Source: Paraburkholderia phenazinium
GTDB lineage: Bacteria; Pseudomonadota; Gammaproteobacteria; Burkholderiales; Burkholderiaceae
Length of the DNA: 64,000 nt
NCBI RefSeq assembly: GCF_900141745.1
Contig: NZ_FSRM01000001.1
Coordinates: forward strand, 4,340,001 to 4,404,000
Direction: 5' to 3'
Shown: one piece after another, positions 38,885 to 47,808 of the stretch
Position numbering within the stretch: the stretch's first letter is position 1
Layout: each line of letters starts with the position of its first letter
The notes under the pieces: generated by a model
Seen by the model: only the letters and a program-made list of their open reading frames with translations
The model's database searches: none
What the model was told of the DNA's origin: nothing
Position numbers and translations under genes: made by a program

Positions 38885-40426
38885 TCAATGGTGGTCGGGC
38901 GGCTCATGCGACTGGATAGGCTGCGCCGGAGTTGCCGCTGATTTCGCGGGCGGCTGCGCCTCATTCATGGCCTGCGCGATGATGCTCTTCGCCTCCGCGC
39001 TACCCGAATCGACGACCAGAGCGTTGCCGGCGTTGTGCCAGGCGCAGTTCCAGCGCTCCATATACATACAGCCCCGCGCGACATCGAGCGCGGCGTCGCG
39101 CTGCTGTTCGCGGCCGGTCAGATCCGTGCGCATATCGAGCGCCTCCTGATTCTTCGGTTGCGTAGCGAGGGCGGCTGAGAGATGCGACTCGGCTGCGGTC
39201 AGGTTGTCCTTTTGCAGCATCGCCCGAGCGATCTGAAGATTCCTCGTTACCTCTGGACGCACCTGATCTGGCTTGCCATTGACGTTGGCCTTCGTGATGG
39301 CATCGCGCTTGACGTCAGGCGTTGACGACGTCGAGGGATGCGGCGCAGCGGCCAGAGTCTTTGGCGCCGGCTTGGGCACGACGGTCGATGGCCTGGAGGC
39401 GGTTGCAATGGCAGGTGTGGACGAGGCAGGCTTCGACACGGGAGGCGTTTGCGCAATCGGGCGCGGTGCCGTTGAACTCTGCACGGCTGCGCTTCGGGCG
39501 GCCGAACTCTGTGCAGTTGCGACGTGCGCAGCCGGATTCTGAGCGGCCGGATTCTGCGCAACCGGAGCCGGTGAGACCGCAGCCTGAGTGATGGTCCGAC
39601 TCGGCGCTACCGCAGGCGGTAAGTTCGCGAGCTGAGACGCCGGCTTCGGAGCCACTGCTTTAGGTGCGGCGGTCTCGGCTTCAGGCAGTTTCGACGCAAG
39701 CGACGCGGGCGCGGCGGGTTTGGCTGCGAGCGTTGCGGACGCAGCGGGTTTCGTCGCGAGTGACGCAGGAGGATTCGATTTAGCTGCAAGCGGCACGGAG
39801 GCAGAGGGATTAGCCGCAAGCGAAGGATTTGCTACGAGCGGCGCAGGCGTTGCCGGCCTCGCTGCGAGCGGCACAGACGCAGAGGGCTTCGCTAGCGTCG
39901 CGGGCGAAGCGGGCTTCGCCGCAAGGGACGCAGGCGCAGACGGCGCCGTCGTCACCACAGAACTCGCCGCGGCTGGCGCAGGAACCGCAGCGCGCGGCAC
40001 GGCCTCCTGCGTCAACACCGTGCCGGACACCGCCTTTGGCACCACGGCAATCACCGGGCTACTGGGCCGCAAGGCAATATACCCGGCCACCGCCGCCACG
40101 AGGAACAACACCACAAGTCCCGCAATGACCCAGACAAACGGAGATCGCCTGGGCGCACGCCAGGGATCATATTTGGCGTGAAACCGGTCGTCCTCCACAC
40201 CCGCCGGCGTGTTCCACGCCGCAGGCGCCGCCAGTTGCGGCGCGATCGAGGAAGCGGGAGGAGGAAGACGGACGCTGGCAGATGCGGCAGACGGCGAATA
40301 CCAGCCGAGCGGATCGAGCTGATTGGCCCCGCAAGACGGACAGGACAGCAGATTGGTGGCTAGTGTCACACCACAGTGCCGGCACTGTGTCGAATCGCGC
40401 TGATCGGAGGTTATATCACTAAGCAT
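38885..40426 (-). CDS. Zinc-ribbon membrane protein with Ala/Pro repeats and TPR-like C-terminus
   Basis: A 513-residue protein in four parts: an N-terminal zinc ribbon (CRHCGVTLATNLLSCPSC, residues about 15-32), a membrane helix near 100-125 (WVIAGLVVLFLVAAVAGYI), a central Ala/Pro/Ser/Lys low-complexity region of about 230 residues with degenerate PASLAAKP-type repeats, and a C-terminal helical region (IARAMLQKDNLTAAESHLSA) resembling tetratricopeptide repeats. The zinc ribbon is predicted cytoplasmic and the tail periplasmic. Function unknown; the central repeats are likely to vary in length among strains. Confidence 0.8.
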   Translation of the reverse strand: MLSDITSDQRDSTQCRHCGVTLATNLLSCPSCGANQLDPLGWYSPSAASASVRLPPPASSIAPQLAAPAAWNTPAGVEDDRFHAKYDPWRAPRRSPFVWVIAGLVVLFLVAAVAGYIALRPSSPVIAVVPKAVSGTVLTQEAVPRAAVPAPAAASSVVTTAPSAPASLAAKPASPATLAKPSASVPLAARPATPAPLVANPSLAANPSASVPLAAKSNPPASLATKPAASATLAAKPAAPASLASKLPEAETAAPKAVAPKPASQLANLPPAVAPSRTITQAAVSPAPVAQNPAAQNPAAHVATAQSSAARSAAVQSSTAPRPIAQTPPVSKPASSTPAIATASRPSTVVPKPAPKTLAAAPHPSTSSTPDVKRDAITKANVNGKPDQVRPEVTRNLQIARAMLQKDNLTAAESHLSAALATQPKNQEALDMRTDLTGREQQRDAALDVARGCMYMERWNCAWHNAGNALVVDSGSAEAKSIIAQAMNEAQPPAKSAATPAQPIQSHEPPDHH

Positions 40427-40770
40427 TGTCCGAACCGCTACCTACGTTGCGAGAACAGGCAGATCCTGCTTACAGGTCAGCAGGTTTAGCGCAATATGAT
40501 CTGCTGGTGCACAAAGATCAATCGGCGATTTCAGACATTTGGCGGATGGATGATATTCACACGCGTTAGAGGCGAAATAACGCTAAATAAAGTGCGTTGT
40601 CTCACCTGTTTTGCGTCGCCTGAGCGCAACAGCCAGCGCGGGTGGCTTCCTGTCTGAAACGACGGCACCCAGCTGGCGCAAATGTTGCGCGACAGCGCGC
40701 GCAATTCAGCGCACACTGAGTGGAGGCTCGAACAATTTCGACGAGCACACACGCAAAAGGGAGTCCTGTC
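40427..40770. other. Intergenic region, divergent promoters
   Basis: About 340 bases between the zinc-ribbon gene and the small basic protein gene. It has AT-rich stretches around 40480-40600 suited to promoters. No gene or clear operator is seen. Confidence 0.5.
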
Positions 40771-40911
40771 ATGGCAAAAGGTCAGATGCGCAGTAATCGC
40801 GAAGTCAAGAAACCGAAGCAGGCCAAAAAGCCGACGCCCACCACCCTGCCGTCAGGCTCGCCGCCCATTCGGGTAGCGCCCGCTTCGTCGTCGACAACGA
40901 AGAAGCATTAA
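40771..40911 (+). CDS. Small basic protein, 46 residues
   Basis: A very basic protein opening MAKGQMRSNREVKKPKQAKK, then Pro/Thr/Ser-rich. AAGGGAG precedes ATG 40771. Small proteins with this opening are widespread in Burkholderiales. It resembles neither a ribosomal protein nor a known toxin; nucleic-acid binding is plausible from charge but unproven. A strong terminator follows. Confidence 0.7.
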   Translation: MAKGQMRSNREVKKPKQAKKPTPTTLPSGSPPIRVAPASSSTTKKH

Positions 40912-40965
40912 GCTTGAGCTAATCAACGCCGGCATGCGCCGCACCTAACGGTGCAGCGCTGCTTA

Positions 40966-41008
40966 CGGCGAGCCGGGGACGAAAGTCCCCGCGGCTCGCC
41001 GTTTTAGT
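40966..41008 (+). terminator. Rho-independent terminator
   Basis: CGGCGAGCC and GGGGAC arms pair across a GAAA tetraloop with GTCCCC and GGCTCGCCG, followed by TTTTAGTTT. It ends the transcript of the small basic protein gene. Confidence 0.85.
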
Positions 41009-41034
41009 TTCTGGTCAACCAGCAAGGAACTCAT

Positions 41035-41667
41035 ATGTCGAGTACCGCTCTGTTCTTCACCGCTGCGGGCGTCGGATTGGCGGTTGCGGCACCTGTCGGA
41101 CCGATGGGCATGCTGTGCATCCGTCGCACGCTCACCGAAGGCCCGCAAGCGGGACTCGCCATCGGCATTGGAATCGCCAGCGGCGATGCCGTCTATGGTC
41201 TCGTCGCGGCACTCGGACTGGTCGGGTTATCGCACTTCATGCTCGCCTACGACCGGCCACTGCATTTCGCCGCCGGCCTGTTCCTGCTTTACCTCGGAAT
41301 GCGCGCGCTGCTGCAGAAAACGCCCGCTAACGCCGCAAACGACGGCAGCTCCGCCCGCAACAGCTACGCCGGCACGGCGCGAGCCTATGCGAGCGCACTG
41401 CTTCTCACGCTGACAAACCCACAGACCGTCATCATGTTCGCCGCGCTATTCACGACGCTTGCGCCACGCGGCCCGTTCTCGACGACCGTTGCGCTGACAA
41501 CAGTATCCGGTGTGTTCTGCGGTTCGATTGCATGGTGGTGTTGCCTCGTCACGGCCGTTACGCTGGCCCGTCATGCCCTCGGCAGCAAACTGCGCAGGTG
41601 GATCGATCGCGGCGTGGGGATGGCGCTGGCGGTATTCGGCGTGGTCGAGATTCGCCGCGCGCTCTGA
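41035..41667 (+). CDS. LysE-family exporter
   Basis: A 210-residue inner-membrane exporter with about six helices. The family opening is clear: GVGLAVAAPVGPMGMLCIRR, followed by GLAIGIGIASGDAVYGLVAA. LysE/RhtB members export amino acids. Specificity is not visible. No regulator is adjacent. Confidence 0.9.
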   Translation: MSSTALFFTAAGVGLAVAAPVGPMGMLCIRRTLTEGPQAGLAIGIGIASGDAVYGLVAALGLVGLSHFMLAYDRPLHFAAGLFLLYLGMRALLQKTPANAANDGSSARNSYAGTARAYASALLLTLTNPQTVIMFAALFTTLAPRGPFSTTVALTTVSGVFCGSIAWWCCLVTAVTLARHALGSKLRRWIDRGVGMALAVFGVVEIRRAL

Positions 41668-41818
41668 GGGTTCACGCACCCGGCACGCTCACGTTCCAGT
41701 TTTGCGACAATAGCGCCTTTGCCGCGCCAGTTCGCGCCGCCGCGTCCACGTTTGCCGTGGGGCGCGCCGGCGTTCGGATGCGGTTCGCAACCCCACACGG
41801 CCGCCAGCGGTCCGCTCC

Positions 41819-42607
41819 ATGTCACTCCCGCATATCGAACTGCTGTATTCCTTTTCCGGCCTGTTTGTCGGCTTTCTCGTCGGGCTGACCGGCGTCGGAG
41901 GCGGCTCGCTGATGACGCCGATCCTGGTCCTGCTGTTCAAGGTCCATCCCGCTACCGCGGTGGGCACCGATCTGCTCTACGCGGCCGCCACCAAGGCAAC
42001 CGGCACACTCGTGCACGGCCTGAAGGGTTCGGTGGACTGGCAGGTGACAACCCGGCTCGCCGCCGGCAGCGTCCCCGCCGCAACCGTCACCTTGATCCTC
42101 CTGCACCGCTACGGCATGGACACGCCGGGCGCGAGCCGGCTGATCCAGATCGTGCTCGGTGCGGCGTTGCTGATTACCTCGGTGGCGCTGGTGTTCAGGC
42201 CGCAACTGGCGAAACTCGGCGCAGGCCGCCAGAGCTCACTCACGCAAGGCCGCACGCTCGGTTTGACCGTGCTGACCGGGGCGGTACTGGGGGTTCTGGT
42301 GTCATTGACCTCGGTGGGCGCCGGGGCGATCGGTGTCACGGTGCTGTTGCTGCTGTATCCGCGCCTGCCCACCACGCGGATCGTCGGCTCGGACATCGCG
42401 CATGCCGTGCCGCTCACGCTGCTCGCCGGTGCCGGGCATTGGCTGCTCGGCTCGATCGACTGGTCGATGCTGCTGTCGCTACTCGTGGGTTCGCTGCCTG
42501 GTATCGCGATCGGCAGCTATCTGTCTGCTCGAGCGCCGGATGCGCTGCTGCGTAATGTCCTCGCCGCCACGCTGACGCTGGTGGGCGTAAGGCTGGTGCT
42601 TTCCTGA
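41819..42607 (+). CDS. TauE/SafE-family sulfite/organosulfonate exporter
   Basis: A 262-residue membrane protein with about eight helices and the duplicated family motif: VGFLVGLTGVGGGSLMTPIL in the first half and VLGVLVSLTSVGAGAIGVTV in the second. Members export sulfite or sulfoacetate. The substrate here is unknown. It starts 151 bases after the LysE gene. Confidence 0.9.
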   Translation: MSLPHIELLYSFSGLFVGFLVGLTGVGGGSLMTPILVLLFKVHPATAVGTDLLYAAATKATGTLVHGLKGSVDWQVTTRLAAGSVPAATVTLILLHRYGMDTPGASRLIQIVLGAALLITSVALVFRPQLAKLGAGRQSSLTQGRTLGLTVLTGAVLGVLVSLTSVGAGAIGVTVLLLLYPRLPTTRIVGSDIAHAVPLTLLAGAGHWLLGSIDWSMLLSLLVGSLPGIAIGSYLSARAPDALLRNVLAATLTLVGVRLVLS

Positions 42608-42709
42608 CGCACGCCGCCAGCAGAGGGCGCTGCGAAGACCCTCGCCTTACCTCGCCGTATATGCCCGGTACGCCCGGGCAAACGCCGGTTCACCGCTGCC
42701 GCTCGACTT

Positions 42710-42964
42710 CTACTTGAAGAACCGGCAGGTCAGATCGGTTTCGAACTGGCGCACCCAATGGCCGGCGTCATCGACGCGATACGACTGCGCCCAGCCGCCG
42801 CGCCGCACGGTCACGAGACGCCGGTGATGGGCGACGTCGTCCGGATCGGCTGACCCGGTGATTTCAAAATGCGCCGGCGCGAAGCCGTGCCGTGCGCACA
42901 CCAGTTCAAAGGCTGCCCGTTCGCCGATTGGCAGGTCCGTGTAGCGCTGAAGCATAGCGTCCAT
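42710..42964 (-). CDS. Hypothetical protein, 84 residues
   Basis: A small cytoplasmic protein (MDAMLQRYTDLPIGERAAFE) with a helix then beta-rich end (HRRLVTVRRGGWAQSYRVDD). CCGGAG precedes ATG 42964; ATG 42955 is an alternative. No family is recognised. Confidence 0.65.
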   Translation of the reverse strand: MDAMLQRYTDLPIGERAAFELVCARHGFAPAHFEITGSADPDDVAHHRRLVTVRRGGWAQSYRVDDAGHWVRQFETDLTCRFFK

Positions 42965-43130
42965 TTTGGTTCGCTCCGGGTGTGTTCCGGGTGCAGGCCG
43001 GCTCCCAACCTCAACAGTACGCTTCAACCAGCGAAATTTGTGTGTCACAGCGCACGACGGATATAGCTCGCGTCGGCCAGCACCGGAACGCCATGCCGCG
43101 CTACCCACGGCGCATCGCCTCGCCAAAAGC

Positions 43131-43165
43131 AGAACGGGCCCCGGCGATTCATCGGGGCCCGTTCT
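43131..43165 (-). terminator. Strong hairpin, terminator for the BON-domain transcript
   Basis: AGAACGGGCCCCG pairs perfectly over 13 bp with CGGGGCCCGTTCT around a nine-base loop. On the minus strand it is followed by GCTTTTGG, so it most likely terminates the minus-strand BON transcript. Confidence 0.7.
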
Positions 43166-43188
43166 GGGTATAGCCGAGCGCGACGCGC

Positions 43189-43296
43189 TCAGGCGCTGGT
43201 CATCATCAGGAAACCTGTGCAGGCCGAACCTGCAGGAGCCTCACGGGCCTGCAGGCCGGCGCCGCTTGCAACGGCGCGCGAGCCACGGCCGATCAT
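43189..43296 (-). CDS. Possible 35-residue small protein downstream of the BON gene
   Basis: A short open frame starting MIGRGSRAVASGAG and ending in a hydrophobic TGFLMMTSA. It lies between the BON stop and the transcript terminator, 24 bases ahead of the hairpin. Its ribosome-binding site is weak (GGCCGG), so coding is uncertain. Confidence 0.2.
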   Translation of the reverse strand: MIGRGSRAVASGAGLQAREAPAGSACTGFLMMTSA

Positions 43297-43327
43297 CCGG
43301 CCGCGGCGATCACGCCCACGGCCTCCA

Positions 43328-43681
43328 TCAGTTCGGCAGCACCACCGTCAGCTTGTTCGACACCGAGGTCACGCCGTCGACACCCTTGGCGACGTCACCG
43401 GCCTTGTCGATCTGGCCTTGGTCAGGCACCGAACCCGTCAGCGTCACTGCGCCGCCACGAGCGCGCACAGAGATGCTCGACACGTCGATACCCTGAGCCT
43501 TGGCGAGCGCGCTGCGCACTTTGCGGCCCAGTGTGCGGTTTTCTTTTTTGACGGCCTTGGCACTCGGGGCAGCCATCGCGCCCGACGCAGCCATTGCATC
43601 GCTTGATTGCGCATACGTGTTGCACGCTATCACCACCGCCACCACACCACCCAGCGCCTTCAGAAAATCGACCGATTTCAT
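43328..43681 (-). CDS. BON-domain periplasmic protein
   Basis: A 117-residue protein with a signal peptide (about 1-25, NTYAQS) and one BON domain: ALAKAQGIDVSSISVRARGG, GAVTLTGSVPDQGQIDKAG and the ending VTSVSNKLTV. BON proteins bind membranes and help keep the envelope intact under stress. GGAGAAATC precedes the ATG. Transcribed away from a 700-base gap. Confidence 0.9.
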   Translation of the reverse strand: MKSVDFLKALGGVVAVVIACNTYAQSSDAMAASGAMAAPSAKAVKKENRTLGRKVRSALAKAQGIDVSSISVRARGGAVTLTGSVPDQGQIDKAGDVAKGVDGVTSVSNKLTVVLPN

Positions 43682-44375
43682 GATTTCTCCTTTTACTTCG
43701 GTTATGACCGCATCTACCAAGCGGCTTCGTTACGACTTCGGACTGCCATGACAGCGCGCGACAAGGCACGGCTGGGCCACGGCCGATTGGGCTTCGACAC
43801 GGAGTTGCGAGAGGCGAGAGTGGCCGGCCCGGCGATCGCATTGCGATGCACGAGCCAGCATGCCGTGAGGTCCGCCAACGCGCCCGGTTCTACTTTGTCG
43901 CGCCGGGTCGCGCTGCGCAAACGTTGAAACGCGGCAGCGATGCACAATTTAATCTACGCGCGCGAGAAGCGCAAAGGGTTTAGCGAGGGTCCGCGGCCCG
44001 GCGCGTAAGGTTCGGAGGCATTGTGGACCCCATTTCAGGTGGGTTTCTCCTGGGTTTTACGTCAATTGCGTGCCGGTTGCAGGCCGGTGTTATGCGGTTT
44101 TGCCGCTATCTCGAGCGCGATTCAAGGGCAGTTAACGCAAGTTTCGCTCGCATCACACGCGCATCACACGCGCATCTCACGCGCATCTCACGTTTTGTTA
44201 CGGGTTTGTCAGCCCATCCCCACCGCTCATGCGCCGAAGCCGCGACAATCTCATGTACCATCGGCGCGAACATGCCGCTGCGGGCTTTGCCGCGAGCCGC
44301 CACGTGCCCTGCGTGCCCCCCGCGTGCCTATAGCCACCGCATTCATCGAACGATCCGTAGCCCTCACGTCAGCCC
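43682..44375. other. Intergenic region with an 11-bp tandem repeat
   Basis: About 690 bases between the divergent BON and TAXI genes. Overlapping open frames (for example 44021-44737) have no ribosome-binding site or family motif and reflect GC content. The only clear structure is the 11-bp repeat at 44149-44192. Confidence 0.5.
44149..44192. repeat. Four tandem copies of an 11-bp unit
   Basis: CGCATCACACG occurs twice, then CGCATCTCACG twice, head to tail with no gaps, starting at 44149, 44160, 44171 and 44182. Confidence 0.9.
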
Positions 44376-45818
44376 ATGAAGTCTTCCTCCGGCCGCAAAC
44401 CGCCCCGCCTGGTCGCCCGTTTCGTGGCCATCTCCTGGCGCGATCTCGCGGTGTCGTTCGGTCCGATTGTGTTGATCGCCGCCGTCGCCATCTGGGTAGC
44501 CGTGCGCCTGATCCAGCCCGCGCCGCCCCACACGCTGACCATCACCGCCGGTCCCGAGGGCAGTTCGTTCTGGAATGCCGCGCAAAAGTACAAGACCATC
44601 CTCGCGCGCAACGGCATCACCCTCAACGTCCTGACCTCCGAGGGTTCGGCCCAGAACCTCATGCGCCTCGCCAATCCGGACAGCAAGGTCGACGTGGGTT
44701 TCGTGCAGGACGGTGTCGCCCCCGGACCGGTGCCTGACGGGCTGATGTCGCTCGGCAGCGTGGCCTACGTGCCGCTCGCGATCTTCTATCACGGCCGCAC
44801 CGCCACGCGGCTGTCGGAATTCAAGGGCTTGCGGCTCGCGATCGGCGCCGAGGGCAGCGGTACGCGCGAACTGGCGCTGGCCCTGCTGAAGGCGAACGGC
44901 ATCGAGCCGGGCGGCCCCACCACCCTGCTGCCGCTGTCTGGCGACGACGCCGCCCAGGCGCTGGTCTCCGGTCAGATCGACGCGGCCTTCCTGACGGGCG
45001 ATTCCGCGCAACCGCCGGTGATGGGCAAGCTCTACCGCACACCCAACGTGCAGTTCTACAATTTCACGCAGGCTGAAGCCTATGCGCGGCGCTTTCCTTA
45101 CCTGACTGAGATCCATCTGCCGATGGGCGCCTTCGACCTCGGCAAGAACCTGCCGCCGGCGCCGATCCAGATGGTCGCGCCGACCGAGGAACTGGTGGCG
45201 CGCGACTCGTTGCACCCGGCGCTTTCCGATCTGCTGATCGAAGCGGCCCGCGAAGTGCACGGCCGCGCTAACGTCATGCAGCGTGCGGGGGAATTCCCGG
45301 CACCGCTCGCGCACGACTTCCCGATCAGCGACGACGCCGCGCGCTACTACAAGTCAGGCAAAAGCTTCCTGTACCGGATACTGCCGTTCTGGATCGCGAG
45401 CCTCGCCGACCGCCTGCTGGTCGTCGTGGTGCCGCTGATCGTGTTGCTGGTGCCGGCGCTGCGGCTGGTGCCGGCGCTGTACGCGTGGCGGGTCAAGTCG
45501 CGAATCTACCGCTGGTATGGCGCACTGATCGCCCTCGAACGCGGCGCGCTCAACGACACTTCGCCCGAAGAGCGTCAACAGTTGATCGAAAAGCTCGACG
45601 AGATCGAGGGATCGGTCAACGGACTGAAGATGCCGCTCGCCTATGCGGACCAGTTCTACGTGCTGCGCGAGCATATTGGCTTCGTACGCCAACGGCTGAC
45701 GCTGCAGCAGGAACACGAGGCTGCGCAGGAAGCGGCGCGTGCCTCGGGCGGCGAGGACGATTCCGACGCGCCGGGCGCCTCGGGTGGGCCGTCCGCTGCG
45801 CCGCCTCAGACCGCGTGA
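44376..45818 (+). CDS. Membrane-anchored TAXI-family TRAP solute-binding protein
   Basis: A 480-residue protein with an N-terminal membrane helix (VSFGPIVLIAAVAIWVAVRL), a periplasmic TAXI ligand-binding domain (TITAGPEGSSFWNAAQKYK; DVGFVQDGV), a second hydrophobic segment near 340-365 (LLVVVVPLIVLLVPALRLVP), and a C-terminal cytoplasmic part with a coiled coil ending Ala/Gly/Pro-rich. Ordinary TAXI proteins are free periplasmic receptors beside a fused TRAP permease; none is here. It may sense rather than import its ligand. Ligand unknown. Confidence 0.88.
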   Translation: MKSSSGRKPPRLVARFVAISWRDLAVSFGPIVLIAAVAIWVAVRLIQPAPPHTLTITAGPEGSSFWNAAQKYKTILARNGITLNVLTSEGSAQNLMRLANPDSKVDVGFVQDGVAPGPVPDGLMSLGSVAYVPLAIFYHGRTATRLSEFKGLRLAIGAEGSGTRELALALLKANGIEPGGPTTLLPLSGDDAAQALVSGQIDAAFLTGDSAQPPVMGKLYRTPNVQFYNFTQAEAYARRFPYLTEIHLPMGAFDLGKNLPPAPIQMVAPTEELVARDSLHPALSDLLIEAAREVHGRANVMQRAGEFPAPLAHDFPISDDAARYYKSGKSFLYRILPFWIASLADRLLVVVVPLIVLLVPALRLVPALYAWRVKSRIYRWYGALIALERGALNDTSPEERQQLIEKLDEIEGSVNGLKMPLAYADQFYVLREHIGFVRQRLTLQQEHEAAQEAARASGGEDDSDAPGASGGPSAAPPQTA

Positions 45819-45890
45819 GATGTCTGGCCGGTGCAACGAGCGCTGCACTCGGCCCCGGCTCCGCGTAAGATCACAGCAGACTGGATGGTT

Positions 45891-45929
45891 TAGCAGACGC
45901 GCGTAGCAGACACGCGTAGCGGACGCTTA
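45891..45929. repeat. Three tandem copies of a 13-bp unit
   Basis: TAGCAGACGCGCG, TAGCAGACACGCG and TAGCGGACGCTTA follow one another at 45891, 45904 and 45917, upstream of the isomerase-like gene. Confidence 0.65.
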
Positions 45930-45976
45930 TAAAACCTGCACGTTCCGTCCAGATCCGAGCAATCCGGGAGACACCT

Positions 45977-46612
45977 ATGACCAATGGCATCGACGCCAGG
46001 CAACCGTTGTGGTTTTACGACTTCGTCTCGCCGTTTACGTATCTGTTGCTCGAGCAACATGACAAGTGGCCGGGATTTCCGTTCGTCTTCACGCCGGTTG
46101 TACTGAACGATTTGTACCAGCACTGGGGCCAGCGTCCCGCCTACGGCGTGCCCACCAAGCGCGTGTACATGTATCGTCACGCGCTGTTTCGCGCGGATCA
46201 GCTAGGCATCCCGTTCAAGATGCCGCCGGCCCATCCGTTCGATTCGACCAAACCGCTGCTGCTCGCCGTCGCCGCCAAGGCCGACATCCATTGCGCACGC
46301 GAGATCTTTCGCTTTATCTGGCGCGAAGGGCGCGATCCGTCAAGCGAGGAAGGTTTTGCCGCGCTGTGCGAACGGGTTGGCCTGCCTGACGGTCCCCAGT
46401 TGATCCAGGACGAAGAGATCAAGGCGCAACTGCGCCGCAACACGGCGGATGCGATCCAGCTCGGTGTCTTCGGAGTGCCGACCTTCTGGCTTAACGACCA
46501 GTTGTTCTGGGGAGAAGATGCCCTGCCGATGGTGCTGTACAGCGCGCGCACGCCGAACTGGCTTGAATCGAAGGAAGTGAAGCGCATCAGTTCGCTGCCC
46601 TCCGGGATGTAG
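45977..46612 (+). CDS. 2-hydroxychromene-2-carboxylate isomerase/DsbA-family protein
   Basis: A 211-residue thioredoxin-fold protein of the kappa-GST/HCCA isomerase group: WFYDFVSPFTYLLLEQ at the N-terminus with Ser replacing a redox Cys, and the cis-proline segment VFGVPTFWLNDQLFWGED. Members use glutathione and act on aromatic breakdown products such as naphthalene intermediates. No aromatic pathway genes are nearby, so the substrate is open. GGGAGAC precedes the ATG. Confidence 0.88.
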   Translation: MTNGIDARQPLWFYDFVSPFTYLLLEQHDKWPGFPFVFTPVVLNDLYQHWGQRPAYGVPTKRVYMYRHALFRADQLGIPFKMPPAHPFDSTKPLLLAVAAKADIHCAREIFRFIWREGRDPSSEEGFAALCERVGLPDGPQLIQDEEIKAQLRRNTADAIQLGVFGVPTFWLNDQLFWGEDALPMVLYSARTPNWLESKEVKRISSLPSGM

Positions 46613-46669
46613 GCTTGCGAGCTCGCCGCAGGTACTGCCGGGCTCGCGGTGTGTGATCCCGGCCATACC

Positions 46670-46689
46670 GCGCCCGCTATGGCGGGCGC
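46670..46689 (+). terminator. Hairpin downstream of the isomerase-like gene
   Basis: GCGCCCGC pairs with GCGGGCGC around TATG. There is no T-tract, so termination is uncertain. Confidence 0.35.
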
Positions 46690-46794
46690 ACGGCAAACAG
46701 GCCTAAGGTTATAGACTTCGCGCCCCGCTTCGCGAGCTCTTCGGCTGGGGCTCCAAACGGCGCACTCACAGAGTCTGATCCGCCCACCTGATCC

Positions 46795-47781
46795 ATGGAC
46801 GACACCGCTGCCTCCCTCGATATCTGGCTCGTACGCGTGCTGCGTACGCTGCTCGTCGAGCGAAGCGTCACGCTGACGGCGCAGCGCCTGAACCAGACCC
46901 AGCCTGCCATCAGCACCGCGCTGCGCAGGCTGCGCGAAACGCTGAACGACCCGATCCTCGTACGCGGTAAATCCGGCATGGTGCCGACGGAATACGGCGC
47001 GTCGCTGCTGCCGTCCGCGCAACGAGTGCTGCGTGAAGTGGATTTTGTCGCGACCCCGCATGGCGACTTCGATCCGGGCCGCTCGCGACGCACCTTCCGG
47101 GTCGCGGCCCCGGACTATCTGAACGACTTTTTCATGCCGACCGTCATCGCACAGTTTCGCGAGGCGGCACCGCACGCGCGTCTGGAAATCGATTCGCTGA
47201 ACCCCACGCTCGACCACGCTACCGCGCTAGAGGCCGGCGAACTGGATCTGGTGATCGGCAACTGGCCAAAGCCCGATCCTCGCTTCGAGAAAAGCGATCT
47301 GTTCTCGGATACGGTGGTGTGCCTGATGCGCGCTGATCATCCGCTGGCGCAGCGGCCGATGACGCGCGAAACCTATCTCGCCGCTCCGCATCTCGCACCC
47401 ACGCCGTATAGCGGCGCGCGGGGCGGCGCCGTCGATACCGGCTTTGCGCGGGCACGTGCCGAGCGCCGCATCGTCACGACACTGCCCTACTTCGGCCTCG
47501 TGCCACAGGTGCTGCTGCAGTCCGACCTGATCTTCACCACGACGCGCCGCTTTGCGATGCACTACGCAAACATGCTGCCGCTCGCGGTCGTGGACGTGCC
47601 GATTCCGTTTCCACGCATCAAGTGCTATCAGTTGTGGCATCCGCAGCCGGACAGGCCAAGCGATATCGGCTGGCTGCGGACGTTGATGTCGGACGTGTCG
47701 GAGCGACTGGTGTCGCAGAAGGCGCGGCGCGTGAAGCGCGCGCCTGCGGTGCAGCGGGAAGTTTCGGAAGCGGAGCGGTAG
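46795..47781 (+). CDS. LysR-family regulator
   Basis: A 328-residue LysR regulator. The winged helix-turn-helix is SVTLTAQRLNQTQPAISTAL and the C-terminal domain includes DLVIGNWPKPDPRFEKSDLF, the pattern of NodD/NahR-like members. It is convergent with xdhC and not divergent from any obvious target; the purine cluster or the isomerase gene upstream could be controlled, inferred only. Confidence 0.9.
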   Translation: MDDTAASLDIWLVRVLRTLLVERSVTLTAQRLNQTQPAISTALRRLRETLNDPILVRGKSGMVPTEYGASLLPSAQRVLREVDFVATPHGDFDPGRSRRTFRVAAPDYLNDFFMPTVIAQFREAAPHARLEIDSLNPTLDHATALEAGELDLVIGNWPKPDPRFEKSDLFSDTVVCLMRADHPLAQRPMTRETYLAAPHLAPTPYSGARGGAVDTGFARARAERRIVTTLPYFGLVPQVLLQSDLIFTTTRRFAMHYANMLPLAVVDVPIPFPRIKCYQLWHPQPDRPSDIGWLRTLMSDVSERLVSQKARRVKRAPAVQREVSEAER

Positions 47782-47808
47782 AAAGTTCCGGGCGTTGGGG
47801 ACGAGGGT

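Noticed and set aside
44021..44737. 238-residue frame crossing the 11-bp repeat and the TAXI gene start
   Set aside because: Its second half is an out-of-frame reading of the TAXI gene, and the first half has no coding signature.
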